This document shows positions 1 through 6,488 of a stretch of DNA of 39,383 nucleotides, in pieces (position 1 is the first letter of the stretch; the number at the start of each line of letters is the position of its first letter). A program made the translations under genes and the position numbers. Source of the DNA: Heteroruminococcus sp964370005. Lineage in GTDB: Bacteria; Bacillota; Clostridia; Oscillospirales; Ruminococcaceae. The DNA is taken from positions 1-39,383 of the forward strand of contig CAYJGR010000009.1 of assembly GCA_964370005.1 (NCBI GenBank), given 5' to 3'. Below the pieces are notes generated by a model. The model did no database searches and was not told the DNA's origin. It saw only the letters and a list, made by a program, of their open reading frames with translations.

Positions 1-1
1 A

Positions 2-91
2 TGTGAAGTACAAGCACATATATTAAATGTTGCGGGCGATTGTCTGCATGGCAGCTTGTTAAGTAATTTTATTGGAGGAAGAAATTTATGA
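2..91 (+). CDS. Possible C-terminal end of an upstream gene (partial)
   Basis: An open frame enters from the left edge and runs 29 sense codons to a TGA that overlaps the start of the next gene as ATGA. The tail would read ...LLSNFIGGRNL. The GGAGGA ribosome binding site of the next gene lies inside it, as in translationally coupled operons. A frame this short can stay open by chance and I recognise no family, so this is only a possibility. Confidence 0.25.
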   Translation, partial: CEVQAHILNVAGDCLHGSLLSNFIGGRNL

Positions 92-564
92 ATTGTCCTA
101 AATGTGGATCTATGAACAACGACGGTGTGAGATTTTGTACATCATGTGGTGTAGAGATGTCGACAGCGGCCGCACCCCCTGTGGTCAATGCCAACACCCA
201 GCCTTACACCCCCGCACCCGAGACCCAGCAGTATACCCCCGCACCCGAGACCCAGCAGTATACCCCCAACTACAACGCCCCTACCGCCAACAATCCCCCC
301 GCAGGCGCTCCCAAGGGTTCGACCTATCTCATTTGGTCGATTTTGAGCACATTGTTCTGCTGTTTGCCCTTTGGTGTGGCCGGTATTATCTTTGCCGCTA
401 AAATCGATGCCCTTGTAGCACAAGGCGACATCATGGGCGCAGAAGAAGCCGCCAAAAAGGCAAAGCTTTTCACCATCATTGCTGCTGTGGGCGGTGGTGT
501 CATTATGATTGCTTATTTTGCATTGATCGTTCTCGGCGGATTGTCCATGGAAGGCATGCTGTAA
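88..564 (+). CDS. Zinc-ribbon and CD225/dispanin-domain membrane protein
   Basis: A 158-residue protein in three parts. Residues 1-22 are a zinc ribbon with two CxxC knuckles (CPKC and CTSC). Residues about 25-75 form a Pro/Gln/Thr-rich linker with two identical 9-residue repeats. Residues about 79-155 hold two membrane segments with the CD225 signature: an SILSTLFCCLPFG helix, a short loop with GDIMGAEEAAKKAK, then a second helix. CD225 proteins in bacteria are small membrane proteins of unknown role; no substrate can be inferred. The start is set by TTGGAGGAAG seven bases upstream. The next gene starts 5 bases after the stop and encodes a DUF2752 membrane protein, a pairing that suggests one operon. 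Family assignment is firm; function is unknown. Confidence 0.85.
   Translation: MNCPKCGSMNNDGVRFCTSCGVEMSTAAAPPVVNANTQPYTPAPETQQYTPAPETQQYTPNYNAPTANNPPAGAPKGSTYLIWSILSTLFCCLPFGVAGIIFAAKIDALVAQGDIMGAEEAAKKAKLFTIIAAVGGGVIMIAYFALIVLGGLSMEGML
208..261 (+). repeat. In-frame 27-bp tandem duplication (2 copies)
   Basis: Two back-to-back 27-base units, identical at nucleotide level, encode TPAPETQQY twice in the linker of the zinc-ribbon/CD225 protein. Perfect identity points to a recent duplication, or copy-number variation by slippage, that lengthens the linker by nine residues per unit. Confidence 0.9.
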
Positions 565-568
565 AAAA

Positions 569-991
569 ATGATTAACAGCCAAAAACAACGTGCTGTTGC
601 AGTAGCAATATTTTGGGCTTTGTGCGGTGGTATACTTATTGCCATCTATCACAGCCCACCGGGGCAGGGGCTTGGTATCCCTTGCCCTGTTCTGCTTTTT
701 ACCGGCCTGTATTGCCCGGGGTGTGGTGCCTCCCGCACACTGTATAGCATTTTACACCTCGACTTTATGACGGCATTTAGGACAAACCCCCTACTGACAA
801 TTTTTGTCCCCCCCACGGCAGTTTATCTTGTATGCGGGACAATATCTTTTGTAAAAGTAGGGCGCAATGTGCTGGACGATCGCATACCCAAATCCCTGCT
901 TTGGGGCATTGTTGTGCTACTGATTGTTTATTTTGTACTGCGCAACATCCCGGTTTATCCCTTCACTTTACTGCAACCACCGGTTGTTTAG
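569..991 (+). CDS. DUF2752 family membrane protein
   Basis: A 140-residue protein with three predicted membrane segments (about residues 9-27, 70-93 and 106-126). The DUF2752 hallmark GLYCPGCGASR lies at about residues 46-56: a CxxC pair followed by the small-x-R motif, then the loop before FRTNPLL. The biochemical role of DUF2752 is unknown. It follows the CD225 gene by 4 bases, with a GGAAGG Shine-Dalgarno inside that gene's end, so the two are probably co-transcribed. A terminator lies 35 bases downstream. The family call is confident; the paired zinc-finger residues suggest metal or redox chemistry, but that is inference. Confidence 0.85.
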   Translation: MINSQKQRAVAVAIFWALCGGILIAIYHSPPGQGLGIPCPVLLFTGLYCPGCGASRTLYSILHLDFMTAFRTNPLLTIFVPPTAVYLVCGTISFVKVGRNVLDDRIPKSLLWGIVVLLIVYFVLRNIPVYPFTLLQPPVV

Positions 992-1025
992 TGGGGGAGG
1001 GCCAAGACAGACGGTAGAAAAAGAC

Positions 1026-1065
1026 AAAAGCCAAGGGCATCCGTGGGGGTGTCCTTGGCCTTTTC
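1026..1065 (+). terminator. Rho-independent terminator after the CD225/DUF2752 pair
   Basis: A 10-bp stem (1030-1039 with 1050-1059, one G-T pair) around a loop containing TCCGTGGGGG, preceded by AAAA and followed by TTTTC. The stem and loop resemble two other terminators in the window (3182-3220 and, read in reverse, 39258-39292). Confidence 0.85.
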
Positions 1066-1100
1066 TAATGTCTAAAGACTATTCCCTAATCTCTAAATCC

Positions 1101-1242
1101 GTAGGGAGCGACGCCCTCGTCGCTCCGGGACGTAACAAAAACCACAATGTTTCGGGCGACCACGCAGGATTTCCCTTACACGGTTACCGTTAGGTTTTAT
1201 ATAAATCCCACGGCGGAGCGACGGGGGCGTCGCTCCCTACAA
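1101..1242. repeat. Pair of inverted palindromic repeats bounding a 142-bp intergenic element
   Basis: Two copies of a GC-rich hairpin module (about 1101-1126 and 1215-1240) lie in opposite orientation. Each is a GGAGCGACG / CGTCGCTCC palindrome with a GTAGGG edge. About 88 bases of unremarkable sequence lie between them. Related single modules occur at 5799-5877. The arrangement resembles REP/BIME-type bacterial repeats. Together with the terminator at 1026-1065 and the site at 1296-1338 this accounts for most of the 377-base gap between genes. Confidence 0.8.
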
Positions 1243-1295
1243 TATTGCCGTTTCGGTCGGTACATGCGTTGCGATATTATAATTTTTTACCCCAC

Positions 1296-1338
1296 ACCAA
1301 CAATCGTTGGTATATTATATTTTTTTGTCTGCTATAAT
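1296..1338 (+). promoter_or_regulatory. Putative promoter with adjacent palindrome
   Basis: TATAAT at 1333-1338 is preceded by TGC, an extended -10; no good -35 is seen at 17 bases. Immediately upstream, 1296-1311 is a 6-bp inverted repeat ACCAAC-4-GTTGGT that could be an operator. It sits 31 bases before the DUF6809-like gene. Confidence 0.5.
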
Positions 1339-1368
1339 TGCACTATTAAATATAGGGGGAAAAATAAC

Positions 1369-1659
1369 ATGTCACATTCTATTTTAAAAGATATATTTTT
1401 AGGGAGTTTTATTCCTTGGGAGCACAGGATAAAAGACACTGAAAAATATAAAGAGCTTACCAAAAAAATAAAATTTGAATATGAGTATTTTTGTAATAAT
1501 ATGTCTCCATCACAAGCGGAAAGATTTGAAAAATATCATTGCCTTTTAAATGAAAGAGAAAGCGAGGGCATGATAAATCAATTATATCAAAATTTTATGC
1601 TTGGAATATGGGTTGGAATCGATATTATAGAACACCGTCAATTCAATCTGCCTAAATAG
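1369..1659 (+). CDS. Small DUF6809-like protein
   Basis: A 96-residue, mostly helical, charged protein. It opens with SILKDIFLGSFIPWEHRIKD and ends with a motif of the form YQNFMLGIWVGIDIIE, which matches my memory of DUF6809 proteins (N-terminal L..G.I.P.E and C-terminal F..G..LG...); their function is unknown. The start was chosen at the ATG behind TAGGGGGAAAAAT, not at upstream in-frame codons that run through the repeat element. The gene is more AT-rich than its neighbours, suggesting an accessory, possibly acquired, origin. No partner gene is evident. Confidence 0.65.
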   Translation: MSHSILKDIFLGSFIPWEHRIKDTEKYKELTKKIKFEYEYFCNNMSPSQAERFEKYHCLLNERESEGMINQLYQNFMLGIWVGIDIIEHRQFNLPK

Positions 1660-1729
1660 CATTTTTCCTCCCCCTCCCCAATAGACATATATAAAAGCAT
1701 TTGGGGCAAATTTATGGGGGAGGGGAATT

Positions 1730-1829
1730 NNNNNNNNNNNNNNNNNNNNNNNNNNNNNNNNNNNNNNNNNNNNNNNNNNNNNNNNNNNNNNNNNNNNNNN
1801 NNNNNNNNNNNNNNNNNNNNNNNNNNNNN
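1730..1829. other. Assembly gap of 100 N
   Basis: Exactly 100 N, the conventional filler for an unknown distance. Unlike the other two gaps, the flanks share no duplicated sequence, so bases are really missing here, including the start of the TspO gene. The last known bases, GGGGGAGGGGAATT, look like a ribosome binding site just before a start codon. Confidence 0.95.
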
Positions 1830-2231
1830 CTGCTTGTGCCAAACACGGGGGAGGTCTATGCACAGCTGACCTTGCCACCGTTTTCACCGCCGGCTTGGTT
1901 GTTCGGTGTCGCTTGGAGCATACTTTATGCCCTACTTGGCTATGCGGCGGCCAGAATATCGGCCTCACCCCATAGCCGTGAGAGAACCTCAGCCTACCGC
2001 CTATATATCATACACATGCTACTCAACTTTTGCTGGACGCCTATATTTTTTTTGGCACAGCAGTATACTATAGCACTCATTTTGCTCGGAATTTTGCTTG
2101 TGTCGGCGGTGTGGGTCATGGCTCTGTTTGTGCGGGTGGATAAGCTCGCCGCCTGCCTTATTATACCCTATCTTTTTTGGCTTACGTTTGCGTTTTATCT
2201 CAATTTTGGGATTGTGGTGCTGAACAGATGA
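1830..2231 (+). CDS. tspO: TspO/MBR family protein, N-terminus lost in gap
   Basis: 134 residues remain of a protein that is normally about 155 long. Visible TspO signatures are LTLPPFSPPAWLFGVAWSIL, LLNFCWTPIFF, and FWLTFAFYLNFGIVVLN at the C-terminus, spread over four of the expected five membrane helices. TspO proteins are outer- or plasma-membrane receptors/transporters that bind porphyrins and related tetrapyrroles; the bacterial role is debated. The first helix and the start codon fall in the 100-N gap. The reading frame after the gap is intact, so this is an assembly loss and not a pseudogene. Confidence 0.88.
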   Translation: MLVPNTGEVYAQLTLPPFSPPAWLFGVAWSILYALLGYAAARISASPHSRERTSAYRLYIIHMLLNFCWTPIFFLAQQYTIALILLGILLVSAVWVMALFVRVDKLAACLIIPYLFWLTFAFYLNFGIVVLNR

Positions 2232-2288
2232 TAGATTACCCGAGAATAGAGGAGAGAAAAGGGCTTTTAAAGGGCATTGAATAATTAA

Positions 2289-2317
2289 AATTAATATTAG
2301 CTTTGCTAATATTAATT
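2289..2317. repeat. Perfect AT-rich hairpin
   Basis: A 13-bp perfect inverted repeat (2289-2301 with 2305-2317) around a TTT loop, just after the TspO gene. It lacks a U-tract on either side, so it is a weak terminator candidate. It may instead be one half of the AT-rich repeat that follows. Confidence 0.6.
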
Positions 2318-2367
2318 CGCCATGCCCGTAGGGCGGCATCTAAACAAAAAGTGCGTATGCATGGCTC

Positions 2368-2413
2368 TTATTATTTAAATGTGCCTGCTATCGCAGATGC
2401 ACGAATAAATAAT
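2368..2413 (-). repeat. AT-rich dispersed repeat, copy 1
   Basis: A 46-base sequence whose reverse complement matches 35659-35704 with one mismatch, and 20458-20506 more loosely. The core is a small hairpin, GTGC-at-CTGC-gata-GCAG-GCAC. It is intergenic at all three sites. Confidence 0.85.
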
Positions 2414-2425
2414 CCTACGGATTTT

Positions 2426-2476
2426 TTATAATAACATATTTGTTATTGATTTATAATAACAAATATGTTATTATAA
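2426..2476. promoter_or_regulatory. Double palindromic operator of the toxin-antitoxin operon
   Basis: Two 21-base arms (2426-2446 and 2456-2476) are perfect reverse complements around a 9-base spacer. Each arm contains its own palindrome, ATAACA-TATT-TGTTAT and ATAACA-AATA-TGTTAT, with centres 25 bases apart. The site ends about 25 bases before the toxin start. This is the layout of an autoregulatory operator bound by an HTH antitoxin; the identity of the binding protein is inference. Confidence 0.75.
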
Positions 2477-2502
2477 TTGTGTAAGGGGGGTGGATGATCG
2501 AG

Positions 2503-2868
2503 ATGTTCAAAGTAGTTTTTTATAAAGATAAAAACGGCAATGAACCTATAAAAGACCTTTTGATTGCTTTGAGCAAGAAATCTAAATCAAGTAAGAATGA
2601 CCGCATACAGTTTAATAAAATCAGTGCTTATATAAAGGCTTTGCAAGAATATGGCACTCGTATAGGTAGGCCCGTTGTAAAACATATTGATGGTGATTTG
2701 TGGGAACTCAGGCCACTTGAAAACCGTATATTTTTCTTTTATTGGCGAGATAATATTTTTGTACTGCTTCATCATTTTATTAAAAAAAGCCAGCATACTC
2801 CGCCCAAAGAAATTGCTCAGGCCAGAAATAACCTTAAAGATTTTTTGGAAAGGACTGATAATAAATGA
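2503..2868 (+). CDS. HigB/Gp49-like (RelE superfamily) toxin
   Basis: About 121 residues. The order is FKVVFYKDKNGNEPIKDLL, a helical middle, then YIKALQEYGTRIGRPVVKHIDGDLWELRP, IFFFYW, and a basic tail with HHFIKKSQHTPPKEIAQA. This is the phage-derived Gp49-like/HigB family (formerly DUF891). These toxins are ribosome-dependent mRNA interferases that cut translated mRNA, with the basic and aromatic residues of the C-terminal half in the active site. An in-frame ATG three codons earlier (2494) is possible, but it lies only 3 bases after the AAGGGGGG ribosome binding site. The stop overlaps the antitoxin start by 4 bases, the toxin-first order typical of higBA. Confidence 0.85.
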   Translation: MFKVVFYKDKNGNEPIKDLLIALSKKSKSSKNDRIQFNKISAYIKALQEYGTRIGRPVVKHIDGDLWELRPLENRIFFFYWRDNIFVLLHHFIKKSQHTPPKEIAQARNNLKDFLERTDNK

Positions 2869-3173
2869 GTATTAAAATAGGAAATACTGAGTTTTCAGAA
2901 TTTAACGATATTTACAATGACCCTGCTATAGTACCACCTGCCCAGCGTGCAAAAATCGATTTTGAAGTGGCACTCATCGGAAAGCTTATAGCGGCAAGGG
3001 AGGCAAAAGGCCTATCTCAAAAACAGCTTGCCGAACTCGCCGGCCTTAAACAGCCTGCCATCGCAAGGCTCGAAAGTATGAAAACAACACCTCAAATCGA
3101 TACGCTTTTTAAGATTTTAGAACCACTGGGCTACACCCTGGCAATCGTACCAAGCGAGACTATTGGGGGATAG
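2865..3173 (+). CDS. HigA-type antitoxin, XRE-family HTH
   Basis: A 102-residue protein with an N-terminal extension (about residues 1-30) that probably wraps the toxin. An XRE helix-turn-helix follows at about 38-92: LIAAREAKGLSQKQLAELAGL, then KQPAIARLES as the recognition helix, and LFKILEPLGYTLAIV. HigA proteins neutralise the cognate toxin and repress their own operon. It overlaps the toxin stop as ATGA, so translation is coupled. The two palindromes at 2426-2476 are the obvious candidate operators. A terminator follows at once, closing a two-gene unit. Confidence 0.9.
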   Translation: MSIKIGNTEFSEFNDIYNDPAIVPPAQRAKIDFEVALIGKLIAAREAKGLSQKQLAELAGLKQPAIARLESMKTTPQIDTLFKILEPLGYTLAIVPSETIGG

Positions 3174-3181
3174 AAAAGAGC

Positions 3182-3220
3182 AAAAGGCAAGAGCATCCGT
3201 ATTGGTGCCCTTGCCTTTTT
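3182..3220. terminator. Bidirectional terminator between higBA and gyrA
   Basis: A 14-bp stem with one mismatch (3182-3195 with 3206-3219), A-rich on the left and with a T-run on the right. It can stop transcription from both convergent units. Stem core and loop (AGCATCCGT...GGTGCCCTTG) belong to the same repeated terminator type as 1026-1065. Confidence 0.85.
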
Positions 3221-3260
3221 TCTGTCTTCTGTTCTCTATCTTCTAATAGCCCTACATTTT

Positions 3261-5765
3261 TTATTCCTCGGTTGTGTCCTCAGGTGGGGTAATGGCATCA
3301 CTGATCTCTATCCCTTCGCCATCCTCAATATCTTCGTCGCCTTCCTCGTGGGGGGCTCGGGCGAGGGTGACAACCTTGCTATCCTCTCCCACTCGCATCA
3401 CTCGCACGCCACCGCCGTAGCGGGACTGTACCGCAATGTCGGCCACAGGTATACGGATTATTACGCCGTCGTCGGCTATGAGCACAACATCGTCATGTTC
3501 ATCTACCACACGTATGCCGGCCACAGGTCCGTTTTTATCGACATAGTAATTGCGGATACCCTTGCCGCCACGACTTTGTAGGCGGTATTCGTCGGGATGG
3601 CTGCGTCGACCCTGCCCACTTTCGGATACCGTAAGGACTGTGGCATCCTCTCGTATTCTGGCCATGCCCACCACCTGGTCGCCTGCACCAAGCTGTATTG
3701 CACGCACCCCTCGGGCAGTACGACCAAGTGGGCGCAGGTCGTTTTCATCAAAACGTATGGCCATGCCGTCACGTGTGGCTATGAGTAGTTGGTTCTCGCC
3801 ACTTGTGTTGCGCACCCATGCCAGTGAATCGCCCTCATCGAGTGCCAAGGCGATTATACCACCCTTGCGCACATTCTTATAGGCCGACAGTGGGGTGCGT
3901 TTGACCACACCCATGCGGGTGACCATCACAAGGAAACTCTCCTGATCCATCTCACTCACACGTATGACAGCTGTTGTTTTTTCATCTTTTTCTACAGGCA
4001 GTATATTTACGATGTTTGTACCACGGCTTGCACGGGAGGACTCGGGTATCTCATAGGCCTTTATGCGGTACATGCGCCCACGGTCGGTAAAGAACAACAC
4101 ATAGTCGTGGGAGGAACATATAAATAAATCCTCGACAAAGTCTTCCTCACGCCTTGTCATACCCGATATGCCTCGACCTCCACGGCGCTGTGTCTTGTAA
4201 ACATCCATAGGTTGGCGTTTTAGGTAGCCATAGTGGGTGAGAGTTATAACACAATCCTCAACAGGGATAAGGTCTTCTATATCGACCTCACCACTGACGG
4301 CTTGTATCTCGGTACGGCGTTCATCCCCGAATTTGTCCTTTATCTCGTTTATCTCGCCGCGCACGATATCAAGGATTTTTTGCTCGTCGGCCAAAATTCC
4401 TTCGAGTTCTGCGATACGGCGCAGTATGTCCTCAAGTTCATTCTCGATTTTTATGCGCTCCATGCCCGATAATTGACCCAGACGCATGGCCACAATGGCG
4501 GCCGACTGGATATCGGTTATGGTAAAGCGGTCACACAGATTTTGCTTTGCATGGTTTTGGTCGTCCGAATGGCGGATGATGTGGATGACCTCGTCGGTGT
4601 GGTCGATAACTGTCTTTAGACCCTCAAGGATGTGTTCACGCTCTTTGGCTTTGCCAAGATCAAAGGTGGTACGACGAATCACAACTTCACGTTGGAACGA
4701 GAGATAGGATGTGAGCATATCCCGCAGGCTCATCACCTTGGGCACACCGCCATCCAGTGCCAGCATTATCACACCCACTGTGTCTTGCAGTTGGGTGTAG
4801 GTGTAAAGCTGATTGAGCACCAGTTGGGCATTGGCATCCCTTTTAAGCTCGACCACTATGCGCATACCGTCACGGTCGGATTCATCCCGCAAATCGCTTA
4901 TTTGATCGATACGCTTTTCTTTGACAAGGTCGGCGATGTGTTCTATAAGATTGGATTTGTTGACCATGTAGGGGATTTCGGTGATTATTATGCGCTCACG
5001 GGTGCCACCTTTATGCTCCTCGATGGCGGCACGACCCCGCAATACCACACGCCCACGACCTGTGGCATAGGCCGAGCGTATACCACTGCGCCCCATAATT
5101 ATACCACCCGTGGGGAAATCAGGGCCATGGATACAGCCCATCAATTCCTCCATTGTGGCATCGGGGTTCTCTATGAGTAGATTTACAGCGTCTATGACCT
5201 CACGCAGATTGTGGGGAGGGATATTTGTGGCCATACCGACGGCTATACCGGTCGAACCGTTGCACAAAAGGTTGGGGAAACGAGAGGGGAGTACAGTGGG
5301 TTCTTTTTTGTTGTCGTTGTAGTTGGGCATGTAGTTGACAGTCTGCTTTTCGATATCGCTGAGCATATGCATAGCCATTTTGCTCATGCGTGCCTCGGTG
5401 TAACGGTAGGCAGCGGGGGGGTCACCATCGACCGAACCGAAGTTACCATGACCATCGATAAGGGGGTAGCGCATAGAAAAGTCTTGTGCCAAGCGAACCA
5501 TGGCATCATAAACAGAGGCATCACCATGGGGATGATAATCGGCCAGCACTGCGCCGACCGTCTCGGCCGATTTGCGGTAATCCTTGTCGGGGGTGTTGCC
5601 TTTTTCATAGGCCGTATAAAGTATACGGCGGTGTACCGGCTTGAGACCGTCCCGCACATCGGGCAGGGCACGTCCCACAATTACCGACATGGAATATGCA
5701 AGATAGCTCTTTTCCATCTCGCTTTTTATGTCAACTTGTATTATCTTTCCTGACTCTTCAAGCAT
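3261..5765 (-). CDS. gyrA: DNA gyrase subunit A
   Basis: 834 residues, full length for GyrA. With GyrB it forms the A2B2 topoisomerase that introduces negative supercoils at the expense of ATP. Seen: the N-terminal GRALPDVRDGLKPVHRRIL, the catalytic tyrosine in AAYRYTEARMS, the GyrA-box QRRGGRG at the start of the C-terminal beta-pinwheel, pinwheel repeats, and an acidic tail. In the quinolone region (HPHGDASVYD) the position of E. coli Ser83 is alanine, with serine next to it. Start: ATG eleven bases after AAGGAGGT. It lies downstream of gyrB but is separated from it by a YcxB-like gene and a hairpin repeat, so it may have its own promoter. Confidence 0.98.
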   Translation of the reverse strand: MLEESGKIIQVDIKSEMEKSYLAYSMSVIVGRALPDVRDGLKPVHRRILYTAYEKGNTPDKDYRKSAETVGAVLADYHPHGDASVYDAMVRLAQDFSMRYPLIDGHGNFGSVDGDPPAAYRYTEARMSKMAMHMLSDIEKQTVNYMPNYNDNKKEPTVLPSRFPNLLCNGSTGIAVGMATNIPPHNLREVIDAVNLLIENPDATMEELMGCIHGPDFPTGGIIMGRSGIRSAYATGRGRVVLRGRAAIEEHKGGTRERIIITEIPYMVNKSNLIEHIADLVKEKRIDQISDLRDESDRDGMRIVVELKRDANAQLVLNQLYTYTQLQDTVGVIMLALDGGVPKVMSLRDMLTSYLSFQREVVIRRTTFDLGKAKEREHILEGLKTVIDHTDEVIHIIRHSDDQNHAKQNLCDRFTITDIQSAAIVAMRLGQLSGMERIKIENELEDILRRIAELEGILADEQKILDIVRGEINEIKDKFGDERRTEIQAVSGEVDIEDLIPVEDCVITLTHYGYLKRQPMDVYKTQRRGGRGISGMTRREEDFVEDLFICSSHDYVLFFTDRGRMYRIKAYEIPESSRASRGTNIVNILPVEKDEKTTAVIRVSEMDQESFLVMVTRMGVVKRTPLSAYKNVRKGGIIALALDEGDSLAWVRNTSGENQLLIATRDGMAIRFDENDLRPLGRTARGVRAIQLGAGDQVVGMARIREDATVLTVSESGQGRRSHPDEYRLQSRGGKGIRNYYVDKNGPVAGIRVVDEHDDVVLIADDGVIIRIPVADIAVQSRYGGGVRVMRVGEDSKVVTLARAPHEEGDEDIEDGEGIEISDAITPPEDTTEE

Positions 5766-5798
5766 GTGTGACCTCCTTGGGGCGTTTGGTTGGTTATG

Positions 5799-5877
5799 GC
5801 GGAACGACGAGGGCGTCGTTCCCTACAATGGGTGGTGCGTGGGTTAGACGGCGGTCACGGCAAGCCGTGACCCTGCA
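5799..5877. repeat. Two adjacent hairpin modules with shared edges
   Basis: Module one (5799-5828) is GGCGG-AACGACG-agggc-GTCGTT-CCCTACAA. Module two (5851-5878) is GGCGG-TCACGG-caag-CCGTGA-CCCTGCAA. The edges (GGCGG and CCCTRCAA) are nearly the same while the stems differ completely. Both lie in the gap between gyrA and the YcxB-like gene. Module one is the same type as the pair at 1101-1242. Confidence 0.8.
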
Positions 5878-5881
5878 ATTG

Positions 5882-6466
5882 TTATTTATCGGTGATTATG
5901 TATCTGCGGCCTTGGCCAAGGTTGGCTATTAAGATTTCTTTTATCAGTGGGTTTTTATCGCCGAATATGCTTTTGTTAAAAACCATCATCTTCATTTTGC
6001 CAAGCATAAACACATAATTATTTTTGGTCTCATGGCAGACAATCAGTCTAAATGGGATATCAAACTTGCCGGTCTCGTCCTCTATTTGAAATCCACCCGC
6101 AAATAGACGTAATGTGCCGGCCTTGGAGGCCTCGGCCGTCTTTTTAGCGGTTTGACGGCGACTCATGGCGGGACCGAAAATCTGACTGAACACGATGTAG
6201 GCCATAAATATGAGAAATACCACGCCTAAAATTACACTTCGGGCAAATATCATAGGGGTAGCCAGCGCACCACATATCACAAGTATGGCAATTCCACCCC
6301 AAGTGCGCCATTTGTTCTGGTTTTCGGCCATGATTTCAAGCCCTGTGAGCACATCTTCATAACTTACCGTGAACTCGGCCTCTATGGCGGGGGTTTCGCC
6401 CTCAAAACTTATGGTCAAATCCTCATTTTGTATGGTTTTTGTTTTGTTTCGTCTAAAAAATGACAT
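5882..6466 (-). CDS. YcxB-like two-helix membrane protein
   Basis: 194 residues. A short basic N-terminus (FFRRNKTK) precedes an acidic stretch. Two hydrophobic helices lie at about residues 56-75 and 78-97 (GGIAILVICGALATPMIF and VILGVVFLIFMAYIVF). A cytosolic C-terminal domain (about 105-190) includes LRLFAGGFQIED, the FRLIVCHETKNNYVFML strand pair and a positively charged end. This layout fits the YcxB-like family, whose function is unknown. Start at ATG eight bases after GGAG. It follows gyrB by 22 bases, so it is probably in the gyrB transcript, but this position between gyrB and gyrA is not usual. Function unknown. Confidence 0.6.
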   Translation of the reverse strand: MSFFRRNKTKTIQNEDLTISFEGETPAIEAEFTVSYEDVLTGLEIMAENQNKWRTWGGIAILVICGALATPMIFARSVILGVVFLIFMAYIVFSQIFGPAMSRRQTAKKTAEASKAGTLRLFAGGFQIEDETGKFDIPFRLIVCHETKNNYVFMLGKMKMMVFNKSIFGDKNPLIKEILIANLGQGRRYIITDK

Positions 6467-6488
6467 GTCACATTCTCCACTTCAATTT

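Noticed and set aside
1147..1368. Upstream extension of the DUF6809-like reading frame
   Set aside because: It runs through the palindromic repeat and a promoter-like site; the good ribosome binding site is at 1369.
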